This document shows, one piece after another, positions 8,180-17,246 of a stretch of DNA of 64,000 nucleotides. How positions within the stretch are numbered: the first letter of the stretch is position 1; each line of letters starts with the position of its first letter. Below the pieces are notes generated by a model, which saw only the letters and a list, made by a program, of their open reading frames with translations, was not told the DNA's origin and searched no databases. The DNA lies in the NCBI GenBank assembly GCA_019058315.1, contig JAHPZH010000002.1:1063910-1127909 (forward strand). Reading direction: 5' to 3'. Position numbers and translations under genes: made by a program. The stretch comes from Candidatus Helarchaeota archaeon. Lineage in GTDB: Archaea > Asgardarchaeota > Lokiarchaeia > Helarchaeales > RDOG01.

Positions 8180-8767
8180 CTATTTGCCCCGAGTACCCCA
8201 ACTTCTAATTGAAGGTCTAAGCTTTTCTGCACCTAATCCCTTATTCCGTAACCCTCTCGATTTTTTACCAGCTGAAGTTAATCCTCGATGGACTCGTCCA
8301 GTGTGTTGAGGATCACCTATCCAATTAATTTTTGGGTCAACAACAATACTGGGAACAATTGGATCTACTAGTATTACTTCGAAAAATTTCCACTTTCCCT
8401 CTTCGCCTACCCAATAACTATTTAGAACCTCTAAATTTGGAAATTTTCTTGCCACGCGTTCTTCTGCAATCCACCGTAATGATTTTTTTGGGGTATATTT
8501 TTTAAAACCCATTTTTTTCGGTCGTCGCCCCATTTTCGGTCTAGTTTTTCTTCTACCACCTCTGCGAACTCTTGTTCGCACCAAAATATATCCAGGCTTT
8601 GCTTTATATCCTAAAGCTCTCGCTCGATCTAATCTGGTAGGGCGTGGTATTCTCAATACAACTGGTTGTTTTCTCCAAAGAATATAACGAGCTCTTTGTA
8701 GTTCTAAAACACCACTTTTTTTCTTATTCTTCCAAGCCTCGCTAATATAATGATACATTGATTTCAT
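8180..8767 (-). CDS. rpl15e: ribosomal protein L15e
   Basis: 195 residues, full length for the archaeal/eukaryotic L15e (eL15) of the large subunit. It has the highly conserved start [10 protein letters not shown], then [31 protein letters not shown], the RVRRGGRRK patch and [22 protein letters not shown]. Start ATG 8767 has an AGGT about 7 nt upstream. The gene stands alone between tusA and serA on the same strand, and serA lies just upstream (59 nt). Confidence 0.95.
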   Translation of the reverse strand: MKSMYHYISEAWKNKKKSGVLELQRARYILWRKQPVVLRIPRPTRLDRARALGYKAKPGYILVRTRVRRGGRRKTRPKMGRRPKKMGFKKYTPKKSLRWIAEERVARKFPNLEVLNSYWVGEEGKWKFFEVILVDPIVPSIVVDPKINWIGDPQHTGRVHRGLTSAGKKSRGLRNKGLGAEKLRPSIRSWGTRGK

Positions 8768-8826
8768 GATGTAACCTTCTATTTTGATAAAAAGAATTAC
8801 TTTATATTTTTTATCTTTTTTACTGA

Positions 8827-9756
8827 CTAAATTTTCTCCTTTAATATCTTAATGATTTTTTCAGCCAAGATAGTACTGACCGCCTCATTAGCTTCTATAG
8901 TTTGAGCTCCTATATGTGGTGTAGCAATAACATTAGGTAATTTAATTAATTTAGGATCAGGATTGGGTTCATTAAGGAAGACATCTAAAGCAGCTCCTGC
9001 AATTTTTCCATTTTTAAGAGCTTCATAAAGCGCAACTTCATCGACTATATCCCCACGTGCCGTATTTATAAGAAATGCTTTGGGTTTCATTAAATTAAAA
9101 AATTCTTTATTTATCATCTTTCTAGTATGATCGTTAAGGGGACAACATATTGCAATAATATCAGAATTTCTAGCTATTTCCTCAAGGGGAACACAAGAAC
9201 ATCCGAGCTCTTCTGCTTCCTCAACCGCCGATTCTACAACATCACATCCTAAGACTTCCATCTCAAATGCGAGGGCTCTTTTAGCTAATTCAATCCCGAC
9301 ATTACCGCAACCAATTACACCGATAGTCTTTCCTCGTAATTCAAATCCTTTGATTTGCTTTTTTATCCATTTATTATCTTTTAAACCTTGATTACCCGCT
9401 GGAATTGACCTTAATAAAGATAAAATAAGCCCTAAAATTAACTCAGCTACTGAAACTGAAGAGCCTTTTGGTGAACGAATAACTTCTATATTATATTTCT
9501 CAGCAGTTTTTAAATCAATATTATCTAAGCCAACTCCTGCACGACCAATGACTTTTAATCGGTTCTTTCCCGCTTCAATTATTTCTTTAGTTACTTTTGT
9601 TCGTGAACGGACAATTAATGCATCATAATTTTCAATAGTTTTAATTATTTTCTCTTGAGTCATTTTTGGCTCTTGAACTAACTCAAATCCTTCAGTTTTT
9701 AGTATTTCAACTGCTTTTGGATGGATTGGGTCTGTTATGAGTATCTTATGTACTAT
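8827..9756 (-). CDS. serA: D-3-phosphoglycerate dehydrogenase (short form), ATA start
   Basis: 309 residues from ATA 9756. It oxidises 3-phosphoglycerate in serine synthesis. The N-terminal substrate domain begins [13 protein letters not shown]; next come [11 protein letters not shown], the Rossmann [25 protein letters not shown] and the catalytic His in TPHIGAQT. It lacks the C-terminal ACT domain, as short archaeal forms do. Starting at ATG 9663 would remove the first strand and helix, which the family always has. The open frame extends back to a stop at 9760 with no ATG/GTG/TTG. AGGTGG at 9765-9770 stands 8 nt before an in-frame ATA, the only plausible start. It is divergent from gcvH; both serve serine/glycine one-carbon metabolism. 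Confidence 0.88.
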   Translation of the reverse strand: MVHKILITDPIHPKAVEILKTEGFELVQEPKMTQEKIIKTIENYDALIVRSRTKVTKEIIEAGKNRLKVIGRAGVGLDNIDLKTAEKYNIEVIRSPKGSSVSVAELILGLILSLLRSIPAGNQGLKDNKWIKKQIKGFELRGKTIGVIGCGNVGIELAKRALAFEMEVLGCDVVESAVEEAEELGCSCVPLEEIARNSDIIAICCPLNDHTRKMINKEFFNLMKPKAFLINTARGDIVDEVALYEALKNGKIAGAALDVFLNEPNPDPKLIKLPNVIATPHIGAQTIEANEAVSTILAEKIIKILKEKI

Positions 9757-9764
9757 TTTCTAAA

Positions 9765-9770
9765 CCACCT
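9765..9770 (-). promoter_or_regulatory. Shine-Dalgarno AGGTGG before serA ATA start
   Basis: A near-perfect anti-16S match on the minus strand, 8 nt upstream of the in-frame ATA 9754-9756 and just before the frame's upstream stop. No other start-like codon lies within reach in the serA frame. Confidence 0.6.
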
Positions 9771-9884
9771 AGTTACTTCACTTAAATTATAATAAAGGAT
9801 AAAATTATTAATCTAAATGAAAATGTTTTTTTAAATCTTAATAATCGATTCAATATTTGATTATAAAAGAATTTGGTGGAAAAA

Positions 9885-10274
9885 TTGAGTAACATTCCAG
9901 ATGATTTAAAATATATTGAACAACATCAATGGGCAAAGGCTGAAGGTGATAATGTTAGAATTGGGATAACCGATTACGCCCAAGCCGAGCTTAAAGAAAT
10001 AGTTCTTGTAGATTTCATGGTTGGCGTAGGTGATACTGTTGCTAAACAAGCTGATCCATTTGGTTCTATAGAAAGTACAAAGGCGGTTTCAGATGTTTTC
10101 TCTCCTGTATCTGGCGAAGTAGTAGAAATTAATTCTGCAGTTGAGGAAGAACCCGAAATTTTAAACCAAGATCCTTATGGCAAAGGTTGGTTAATTCTAG
10201 TAAAAGCATCGAACAAATCTGAACTGGATTCTCTTTGGTCTGCTGCACAATACAAAGATTTCATTTCTAAATAA
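9885..10274 (+). CDS. gcvH: glycine cleavage system H protein
   Basis: 129 residues, the usual size. The lipoyl-binding motif FGSIESTKAVSDV carries the lipoylated Lys; the fold continues with FSPVSGEVVEIN and LNQDPYGKGWLI. H protein shuttles the aminomethyl group in glycine cleavage. I choose TTG 9885 because GGTGG (9875-9879) sits 5 nt upstream. TTG 9873 would put the start before its own ribosome-binding site. No P, T or L protein genes are in the window. Oligo-T tracts follow the stop. Confidence 0.93.
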   Translation: MSNIPDDLKYIEQHQWAKAEGDNVRIGITDYAQAELKEIVLVDFMVGVGDTVAKQADPFGSIESTKAVSDVFSPVSGEVVEINSAVEEEPEILNQDPYGKGWLILVKASNKSELDSLWSAAQYKDFISK

Positions 10275-10284
10275 TTAGAAATCG

Positions 10285-10317
10285 TTTTTTCTTTATTTTT
10301 TTCTTATTTTATTTTTA
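10285..10317 (+). terminator. oligo-T terminator after gcvH
   Basis: Four successive T-runs of 4-7 downstream of the gcvH stop on the + strand, matching the T-rich intrinsic terminators of archaea. No stem is needed or seen. Confidence 0.5.
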
Positions 10318-10442
10318 AATTATGGGTAAGATCGCTATGCTAATGTCAATATAGTAGCTATCTTTAAAAAATTTAAAAAAAAGAAGAGATTTTAGAGATT
10401 ATACACCTATTTGAAAAATATCTGTTTATTTTCTTTGCTTAA

Positions 10443-11639
10443 TCATACAATTACCTTTGTTGCTAATATAATCAATAGCGCTATTGCAAACGAGGCAATT
10501 ATATAAATGTATGGGTAGTTGTCTTTTTTAATGATCCAGAATTCACCGTTTTGTTCTTCATAACCTTGAATAGTAAAGAACAATAGTAGCGGAATAGAGT
10601 ATATAATGCATTTTAGATTATAATCTAGGTTTGATGTGCCAATACAAAGAATTTGCAATATGATTAACCAAAAAAGCGAGATCTTATTTAATTTATTTTT
10701 ATCATAATTCAAGATCCCTTGAAATGCGAATGGTAGAAATAGTACTACGGCTGCGCCCAAGGCCAAAATATAAAAGATAAACGACGAAACACTAAAAGAC
10801 TTAAAAATTACGATACTACTGTAATTTATTAATCCTGCTATTGGATGTCCAATGACTATTCCATAAATAAGTAATGCAATCGCTGGACCTGCTGCAAAAA
10901 TTACCAAATAGAGCAATTCTTTGATTAATTTATCTCTAGAGTCTGAATATAGTAGTAATAGTAGTACTCCAAATGCATATGTTATTGGAATGATGAGCCC
11001 TAAATTGAAAGTAATGACCAATAGACCTGCTAGAATTAAGTAAATATTAATTGTACTCTTTGGTTCCTCAACTGGATCAAGTATATAATTTACACTGTGT
11101 GTCGAATTAATTTGTTTTAAGAATAGAAAGAGAATCAAAGGAATTAATGTGTAATATAAATTTGCTACATTTATATGGCTTGCAAAATAGATACCTACTA
11201 AGTTAAAAGTATATAAAATGGTCGAAACTGTTATCAACTCTTCATTTCGAGTTAGTTCTTTGATAAATAGATTGAAAGTAAATATTCCGAGAGAAGATAT
11301 GATTGCCAAAAAGATACGAGCACCATAAATTCCTCCCAATGCGAAGAAAGGCGAAATTATACTAGGGAAAAGAAATGCATTCCACGGATTTGAGATAGGT
11401 AAGTCGATATATCCAAAAGCCAGGTGAATTAATAGCAATGTATTGTCTCCATTAACCACAAGATGAATCAAAGATAAGTTAAAAGGAACTGAAAATCTTG
11501 TCTGCCCAATAAGCTGTAAATATGTACCTAATTCTTCAGTAAATATGTTTTGCTCAAAAAAACATAAGACGATCCGTACACCAATAGCAATTAGCCAAAT
11601 AAACCAGATTTTTTTCTCCATAAAGAAATCAACGCTCAA
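10443..11639 (-). CDS. polytopic membrane protein, probable GT-C-like glycosyltransferase
   Basis: 398 residues, about ten TM segments and little else. The first TM (about 10-26) is followed by a loop containing an EE pair, then 'SLIHLVVNGDNTLLLIHLAFGY' and 'NPWNAFLFPS'. This loosely resembles GT-C membrane glycosyltransferases that use polyprenyl-phosphate sugars, but without a clear DD/DE catalytic motif, so the assignment is weak. GGTG with 6 nt spacing precedes TTG 11639. It is divergent from the 11739 membrane gene. Confidence 0.5.
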   Translation of the reverse strand: MSVDFFMEKKIWFIWLIAIGVRIVLCFFEQNIFTEELGTYLQLIGQTRFSVPFNLSLIHLVVNGDNTLLLIHLAFGYIDLPISNPWNAFLFPSIISPFFALGGIYGARIFLAIISSLGIFTFNLFIKELTRNEELITVSTILYTFNLVGIYFASHINVANLYYTLIPLILFLFLKQINSTHSVNYILDPVEEPKSTINIYLILAGLLVITFNLGLIIPITYAFGVLLLLLYSDSRDKLIKELLYLVIFAAGPAIALLIYGIVIGHPIAGLINYSSIVIFKSFSVSSFIFYILALGAAVVLFLPFAFQGILNYDKNKLNKISLFWLIILQILCIGTSNLDYNLKCIIYSIPLLLFFTIQGYEEQNGEFWIIKKDNYPYIYIIASFAIALLIILATKVIV

Positions 11640-11738
11640 GATCTACACCATTTAGCTCTTTTTTATTTTTTATTTTCTAATTTAAAAGTTTATATTTTTT
11701 TAATATAAATGATTAACTTAGTTTTTTAAAAGTATAGG

Positions 11739-12500
11739 ATGAAAAACAAATATATTTATGTGAATATTTTGGGAATTAATAACGATTTGAGCGAATATGA
11801 AGAAGATTTTTCGAAAAATATTATATTTAAAGTTAGCTTTATTTGTGTAATAGTTCTAATTATATATAATATTTTAAATTTAATATTTTATTATAGTTCT
11901 GTTGGTACAGGATTTAATTTTTTATCAATTTTAACAAATTCTAGTCTTGGAATTATCATAGGTCTTACTATATATAATTCTGCTATAAATTTTAACATAA
12001 AATCTGGTGAATATGCTGGAATTTCAAAAATTGTATTCGATTTTACGAGAATATCCATTTATCTTTATTATAATAACTATCTTGGTGAATTATATAATTC
12101 CTTAAATATATTCATTTTATTTCCAGGGTTTGATGAAGTAATTAAACTGGTTATTTTTTTTCAAGTTATGAGCTCAATAAGACCTCTCTGGATTGAAATA
12201 TTGGATTTTGTTAACCTAGGATTGAATTTATTCAGTATTTTACTAATTTCTTATTATTTTCATAATTTAGGAAAAGAAAGAAACAATAATTATTTTAAAA
12301 TGACTTCTATAGCTTACATATTTTCATTTATTCTGTTAATTATTTTCTCTCTAATTCCTGTTGCCATTTTTTATTTATCTTCAATACTTATAGAAAATAT
12401 TTTCTTGGCAATTTCATTCAATGTATTCTTAACTACAAAAATCAAAATTGTTGAACAATTAGATAAGAATTATAAACCAATTCATACCGAATATAAATAA
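11739..12500 (+). CDS. six-TM membrane protein, unknown
   Basis: 253 residues with about six hydrophobic segments (near 30-50, 62-80, 120-137, 152-172, 188-215 and 222-240). It is rich in Ile, Phe, Tyr and Asn and has no recognised motif. A DEVIK segment between two TMs may be functionally relevant. The ATG follows AGG directly, leaving no spacer; a TATA-like TTTAATATAA about 35 nt upstream suggests leaderless translation. YchF follows 12 nt later. Confidence 0.55.
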   Translation: MKNKYIYVNILGINNDLSEYEEDFSKNIIFKVSFICVIVLIIYNILNLIFYYSSVGTGFNFLSILTNSSLGIIIGLTIYNSAINFNIKSGEYAGISKIVFDFTRISIYLYYNNYLGELYNSLNIFILFPGFDEVIKLVIFFQVMSSIRPLWIEILDFVNLGLNLFSILLISYYFHNLGKERNNNYFKMTSIAYIFSFILLIIFSLIPVAIFYLSSILIENIFLAISFNVFLTTKIKIVEQLDKNYKPIHTEYK

Positions 12501-12512
12501 TGGTGGATTATT

Positions 12513-13715
12513 ATGTTAATCGGAATTGTAGGAAAACCTAATTGTGGAAAAACGACGTTTTTAAATGCTGCATGTCTTACCACAGCAAAAGTGGCTGATT
12601 ATCCATTTACCACAATTGAACCGAACCTAGGAACTGCTTATGTTAGAAGCCAATGTGTTTGTAAAGAATTAAAAGTCCAAGATAAACCAAAGAATTCAAT
12701 TTGTATAAATGGAGTACGTTTAATCCCAATTGAACTTTTAGATGTTGCTGGTCTAGTCCCTGGAGCATGGGAAGGAAAAGGATTAGGAAATAAATTTCTT
12801 GATGATTTAAGAAGAGCTGATGCTTTAATTCACGTTGTTGATGCTTCAGGATCAACTGATGATAAAGGGAATTTAACTGAACCAGGATCTTGGGATCCAA
12901 TAGAAGATATTAAATTTCTTGAGTATGAAATAGCAATGTGGATTTCTAATATATTAAAACGCGATTGGCATAAATTTACGAGAAAAATTGAAGTAGAACG
13001 TCTCGATTTTGTAGATAAGATGGCACAACGACTATCTGGTTTGGCAATTAATAAATCCCACATAAATGAAGCATTAAAAACATCTAAATTAGTCGGCACA
13101 AAACCTGTCAAATGGAGTGATGAAGAAATTTTCAATTTCGCTGTTGCACTTCGAAAAATTGCTAAACCAATGATAATAATTGCTAATAAAGCGGATATGA
13201 AAACAGCGGATGAAAATATTAAAAGAATTAAAGAATTTACCAAAGATATTGTTGTTCCAGCATGTGTATTAGGAGAATTTTTTCTAAGAAAATTTGCCGA
13301 AGATGGAAGAATTAATTATATTCCTGGAGATTCATCATTTGAAATTATAAAATCAGAAAGCTTTTCAGATAATGAATTAAAAACCCTAAATAGTTTACAA
13401 GAATTAATAGACAAATTGGGTTCTACAGGAGTTCAATTAGCTTTAGATACTGCAGTTTTCAAATTATTAGATATGATTGTAGCATATCCAGTTCATGAAG
13501 TCTCAAACTTTTCCGATGCAGATGGAAATGTTCTGCCAGATGCTTTTTTAATTCCTAAAGGAACTCCAATTAAAGAATTCGCTTCAAAAGTCCATACAGA
13601 ATTAGCTGAAACGTTTATTCATGGAATTGATGCTAAAACAAAAAAGAGATTGGGTGATAATTATATAATACAAGATTGTGATGTAGTAAAATTCGTTTCA
13701 GCAAAAGGTCATTAA
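12513..13715 (+). CDS. ychF: Obg/YchF-family GTPase with TGS domain
   Basis: 400 residues, the standard length for archaeal YchF-like proteins. G1 is GKPNCGKTT at 7-15, Thr residues at 33-34 serve as G2, DVAG at 77-80 is G3 and NKAD (about 224-227) is the G4 specificity motif. An alpha-helical insert lies around 130-185 and the C-terminal TGS-like domain covers roughly 315-400. It binds ribosomes and is thought to act in translation or stress control. GGTGG lies 6 nt before the ATG, the best example of this genome's ribosome-binding site. The 3' end overlaps the convergent DUF2095-like gene by 4 nt. Confidence 0.92.
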   Translation: MLIGIVGKPNCGKTTFLNAACLTTAKVADYPFTTIEPNLGTAYVRSQCVCKELKVQDKPKNSICINGVRLIPIELLDVAGLVPGAWEGKGLGNKFLDDLRRADALIHVVDASGSTDDKGNLTEPGSWDPIEDIKFLEYEIAMWISNILKRDWHKFTRKIEVERLDFVDKMAQRLSGLAINKSHINEALKTSKLVGTKPVKWSDEEIFNFAVALRKIAKPMIIIANKADMKTADENIKRIKEFTKDIVVPACVLGEFFLRKFAEDGRINYIPGDSSFEIIKSESFSDNELKTLNSLQELIDKLGSTGVQLALDTAVFKLLDMIVAYPVHEVSNFSDADGNVLPDAFLIPKGTPIKEFASKVHTELAETFIHGIDAKTKKRLGDNYIIQDCDVVKFVSAKGH

Positions 13716-14152
13716 GAATCTTCATTATTGTATAAGTATTTTTTCAAATAATACCCAGGTTTTTTTTGAGATCCAAAGGATCTTAATCCCTCTGTTTCCA
13801 ATTGAATTTTTAATTTTTCAGCATATTCTTCCGTAATTTCGCCTTTTTTTAACATATAATCAATTATCTCGATTGCTTGTTCATCAAATTGACATCTACG
13901 AATAAAAGCTATTATATCAGGATTTTTTAACTCATCCAAATCTTCTTTATCTTTAGTTTTTTTTATATTCCAACGAATACCCTTCATTGATATCTTTGAT
14001 TCACTCAGTTCCATCTCTTTTGCCAAATTGGGAAATACATCTTCAAAATCCTTATCTGAATCCATATATTCTTTTGTCAATTCTTTAATTTTTTTATTTT
14101 TTTCTCGAATTGAGTCTTTCTTAGCAGAAGTAGAATTGGATTCGTCAGTCAA
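13712..14152 (-). CDS. DUF2095-like archaeal protein
   Basis: 146 residues, acidic/basic and soluble. A charged N-terminal helix precedes a conserved-looking core (DVFPNLAKEMEL...KGIRWN, then NPDIIAFIRRCQFDEQAIEIIDYM and ITEEYAEKLKIQLETEGLRSFG). This matches my memory of the archaeal family DUF2095, small proteins of unknown role. The tail GYYLKKYLY ends 4 nt inside the convergent ychF gene. Start is TTG 14152. Confidence 0.6.
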   Translation of the reverse strand: MTDESNSTSAKKDSIREKNKKIKELTKEYMDSDKDFEDVFPNLAKEMELSESKISMKGIRWNIKKTKDKEDLDELKNPDIIAFIRRCQFDEQAIEIIDYMLKKGEITEEYAEKLKIQLETEGLRSFGSQKKPGYYLKKYLYNNEDS

Positions 14153-14229
14153 TAAAAATATCCTTCCTAAATATAATTAAAAATAGTTAAAATTAAAACC
14201 TATTTATCAAATATTTAAAAACTAAATTT

Positions 14230-14424
14230 CTATTTAAGCTCAAAGGCGATTTTAGAAATCTCATTTGTGCATTCTTTAACAAGATATATGGCAGTATTAA
14301 ATAATTCTTTTAAATTAGGGTCTACAGAATTCTGTAATTGCTCTATATTATTTTTTATAGCCACCATATCCTTTGTTAAATCTACTAGATGCTTGATAAC
14401 CTTATTATTGTCCACTGCTATCAC
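14230..14424 (-). CDS. small helical protein, unknown
   Basis: 64 codons from GTG 14424, or 61 from GTG 14415, which has GTGAT with 4 nt spacing. The sequence is two amphipathic helices (VIKHLVDLTKDMVAIKNNI; LKELFNTAIYLVKECTNEI) with regular heptad-like hydrophobics, suggesting a small coiled-coil or dimeric protein. It lies downstream of a long noncoding stretch on the minus strand. No family recognised; translation is plausible but not proved. Confidence 0.4.
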   Translation of the reverse strand: MIAVDNNKVIKHLVDLTKDMVAIKNNIEQLQNSVDPNLKELFNTAIYLVKECTNEISKIAFELK

Positions 14425-14744
14425 TACAAAAATGGTGCAAATTTGAATCTGTTCTAAAATTTAGACTAACGATATTATAACAAAAATAAGCTTTTTCTTT
14501 TTAAAATTTTTGATACATCAATATTTTTACAAGAATCAATTTGATATTAATCTCTTTTTAATTTATTTCTAAACGAAAGGTTCTAGAATGAGTATTTTTT
14601 GAAAATCAGTTAATTCTATAAATTTAGGTTTTTTAAATTACAAAAAAATGAAAAATTTATTATTATTAAGAAATAAAAAATGGATTAATTAAGTTTAAAA
14701 AATGAAGTAATTATATTTTAAAAACTAAATCGAGTTGACAAACT
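14425..14744. other. 320-bp AT-rich divergent intergenic region
   Basis: Separates the minus-strand small helical gene from the plus-strand 14745 gene. No open frame of note, no tRNA-like structure and no repeats seen. It presumably holds the promoters of both flanking genes; several TTTAAA/TTATATTTT elements on both strands could be TATA boxes, the nearest to the plus gene around 14710-14720. Confidence 0.5.
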
Positions 14745-15323
14745 TTGAATGGGGAAGAAATAACCCAACAAATGAAAAGATTGCTCTATTTAATTGCAGA
14801 ATATACTAAATCAGAGGAAAAATATGGTGTTCTAGCTATTAAAGAGTTACCAGTATTGTCGCTCATTTTCAGAGGAATATTAGAGAATATACTTGATTAT
14901 GATTATGCACCACAATCTGTAATGTATATGGACAATAGACGGTTTCTTAATATTAGCAAAGAAGGAGAAGATGATTTGGATGATCTTAGAGATGCAAAGC
15001 TATTGAAAAAGATACGATTAGCAACTCGTCGCCATGTCTTTATTTATGCCTACAATTTGACAGTATCTGGTATAAAATTCTTAGATTCAATCATGAAGGA
15101 AGATAAAAATGCAATAGATCAACTTATTTATTGTAAGTGTGGGGATTTATACAGTGTACAAGTTCAGCCTGAAGGGATATTCATGATATGTAATAAATGT
15201 AACATCAAAATTGATACTGAAATTACAGATATCGAAGACGTAGCTTATAAATGTTCACCAATAAGACTTAGGACACGGTTAACACGGAAATCAAGTAATA
15301 TTCGAGACGGTGAGAAAAAATGA
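14745..15323 (+). CDS. winged-helix-like protein with zinc ribbon, unknown
   Basis: 192 residues from TTG 14745. The N-terminal 115 residues are helical with a strand pair near RFLNISKEG...DLRDAKLLKKIRLATRRHVFIY, compatible with a winged helix. Next comes a zinc-ribbon-like segment with C-K-C and C-x2-C (about 130-153). The tail is basic (RLRTRLTRKSS). It shares a 4-nt ATGA overlap with the 575-residue membrane protein downstream, so the two are translationally coupled and probably work together. Confidence 0.5.
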   Translation: MNGEEITQQMKRLLYLIAEYTKSEEKYGVLAIKELPVLSLIFRGILENILDYDYAPQSVMYMDNRRFLNISKEGEDDLDDLRDAKLLKKIRLATRRHVFIYAYNLTVSGIKFLDSIMKEDKNAIDQLIYCKCGDLYSVQVQPEGIFMICNKCNIKIDTEITDIEDVAYKCSPIRLRTRLTRKSSNIRDGEKK

Positions 15324-17047
15324 GCTCTATTAAGGATGAATTAATATCATATATTCATTTTAAAGATTTAAAAGTCTATATTTCAGAGTATATTCCCTTT
15401 GGAACTAATCATATAATTGCATTTAATGATGAGTTGGATAGTTTAAGTGATGTTAAGGAAGGATTAATGACTTCAATCATCGATACAGAACCTACTCGAG
15501 CCACATTTCCAATTGATGAAAGATTAATAAAAGTTACTGTGACTGAATACGACCCAAATGATTATGTCATCTTTGATGCTTCAATAGTATATGAAGAAGT
15601 TGTTGAGCAAATAGAAGAAATTTGCGTATATGTAGATAACTATGGTCGTGTTATTTATGGATGCGAAATGGATGAAATTGATGGAGATAAAACAAAACTT
15701 TCTTTAGACAAACTTACACGTGTTTATGCTGATCTAGTTCTCGATAGTTCAAAAATGATTCATAATCTATTAAGCACGTATCAACGACGCCTTCTTGATT
15801 TAGTCTATTTTGGGACTCCCGAATATAGGAATAAATTTATCATTCTAGCTGCGAAAGATATAACCCCTGATAAAAGGGCTGCGGAATTTAATGATGGCGA
15901 AGATTTAGAAAATGAACTAAATCAAATTCTATCTATTACCACCCATTTCCATGATATGAATAATAGTACTGATAAATTCTTTTATGGTTCTGAGGGTATG
16001 ATTTTAATTTCTCAAAATCCTGAAAAATATGAGGAATTAATTTCAATAATGGCATTCTATTTTGGACTCGACATCTTCCAGAAGAATTATTTTGATAAAA
16101 TGTTCATGTTATGGGATGATTTGAATCGAGCAAGGCAATTAATAGACATATGTGACGTTGATCCTACTTCAACAGGAACTGCAAAATCAATACTTTCCCA
16201 AGTTAGTGCATCAGTTGTTTTGATGAATGAATTATTATCTTTTATGCAAAAATCTGTTGAAAAAATGAATCAAGAATGGGACCAATTTGAAAGGACTGAC
16301 CCGGATATTCAAGAGTTAATAAAAGTTATTAATTTGGATGATTTTGTTGACAAAGCATTAGTTCGAATAGATGATGCTAGGATGGTTGTTTCTGGATTAA
16401 TCGAAGAAATTAATGGTATTAATGGTTTAATCAATTCAATGGCAGAAAAACAAATGACTAGAATGAATGAAACATTAAAAGATAGTATCGCATCCATGGA
16501 TGAAATGAACCGTAGTTCAAACAGGACTGGTGTGGCATTAAATATACTCGAAGTTATATTAGCCGGGTCAATTGCTTTTGATATTTTATTACTTATGATT
16601 GGAGATTATAGCATTCAATTCTTTGCAAATTGGGTTCAAGAAAATATAGCAATTTGGTTGACAATATGTATAGCTACTTTCCTTTTAGTAGGTATTGGGC
16701 TTTGGAAAACTATTAAATATATGGAACGTAGAGCTGAACCTAACTTAAGAACTAAAATTAATATTAGTAAAAAATATAATAAAGAAAATTTCAAGAGCTT
16801 TTTGGCAAGTAAAGAAATTATTACGAGAGAATCTCAGTTGATCGGAGAAAATATGATTGAAGAATTCACTTGGGATGAGAAAGATAAGAAATGGCATGGA
16901 AATAATGTACGTATAAAATTAAGAGCTGACACAAATAACTCATATATTCTATCTGCAATTATTAACATAGACAAACCAAAACATATTAATGCAAGACAAG
17001 TTTCATCTATTATGGGAGAATATATAAAAAATGAGAATATTTTATGA
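15320..17047 (+). CDS. membrane protein with long coiled-coil region and two C-terminal TM helices (weakly RMND1/DUF155-like)
   Basis: 575 residues. An N-terminal alpha/beta region (1-140) precedes a long helical domain (about 140-405), including FFYGSEGMILIS and a stretch rich in Met, Asn and Asp predicted to coil. Two close TM helices follow (about 412-430 and 443-462), then a basic loop and a small C-terminal alpha/beta domain. The order 'SEGMxxLS strand, helices, MNE..L...helix, TM' recalls DUF155/RMND1, a eukaryotic mitochondrial membrane family, but the C-terminal domain is extra and similarity is weak. GGTGAG with 5 nt spacing precedes the ATG. Coupled to the zinc-ribbon gene upstream. 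Function unknown. Confidence 0.5.
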   Translation: MSSIKDELISYIHFKDLKVYISEYIPFGTNHIIAFNDELDSLSDVKEGLMTSIIDTEPTRATFPIDERLIKVTVTEYDPNDYVIFDASIVYEEVVEQIEEICVYVDNYGRVIYGCEMDEIDGDKTKLSLDKLTRVYADLVLDSSKMIHNLLSTYQRRLLDLVYFGTPEYRNKFIILAAKDITPDKRAAEFNDGEDLENELNQILSITTHFHDMNNSTDKFFYGSEGMILISQNPEKYEELISIMAFYFGLDIFQKNYFDKMFMLWDDLNRARQLIDICDVDPTSTGTAKSILSQVSASVVLMNELLSFMQKSVEKMNQEWDQFERTDPDIQELIKVINLDDFVDKALVRIDDARMVVSGLIEEINGINGLINSMAEKQMTRMNETLKDSIASMDEMNRSSNRTGVALNILEVILAGSIAFDILLLMIGDYSIQFFANWVQENIAIWLTICIATFLLVGIGLWKTIKYMERRAEPNLRTKINISKKYNKENFKSFLASKEIITRESQLIGENMIEEFTWDEKDKKWHGNNVRIKLRADTNNSYILSAIINIDKPKHINARQVSSIMGEYIKNENIL

Positions 17048-17072
17048 TTAAAAATAACTGATATAAGCTTAA

Positions 17073-17085
17073 TTTTTTTTTTTTT
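17073..17085 (+). terminator. T13 tract after the 15.3-17.0 kb gene pair
   Basis: An uninterrupted run of 13 T on the + strand 26 nt after the stop codon, a strong archaeal oligo-T terminator candidate. Confidence 0.6.
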
Positions 17086-17246
17086 ATAAAATTTCTAGAT
17101 TCATCCACCAGGTTAAAAGCTTTATAAATGGAGATCTTTCATTACCAAAAGAGATAAGCCTAAAAATACAAAATATTAATCAAATTTATTTAATAATCTG
17201 CTTTTGATACAGTAAATAAATACTTTGAAAAAAAAAGGATTTTCTA

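Noticed and set aside
8109..8309. Small plus-strand frame beginning upstream of and overlapping rpl15e
   Set aside because: Most of it is antisense to conserved L15e codons and it shows no family resemblance or ribosome-binding site.
12643..13243. Minus-strand frames inside ychF
   Set aside because: Shadows of a clearly conserved GTPase on the plus strand.
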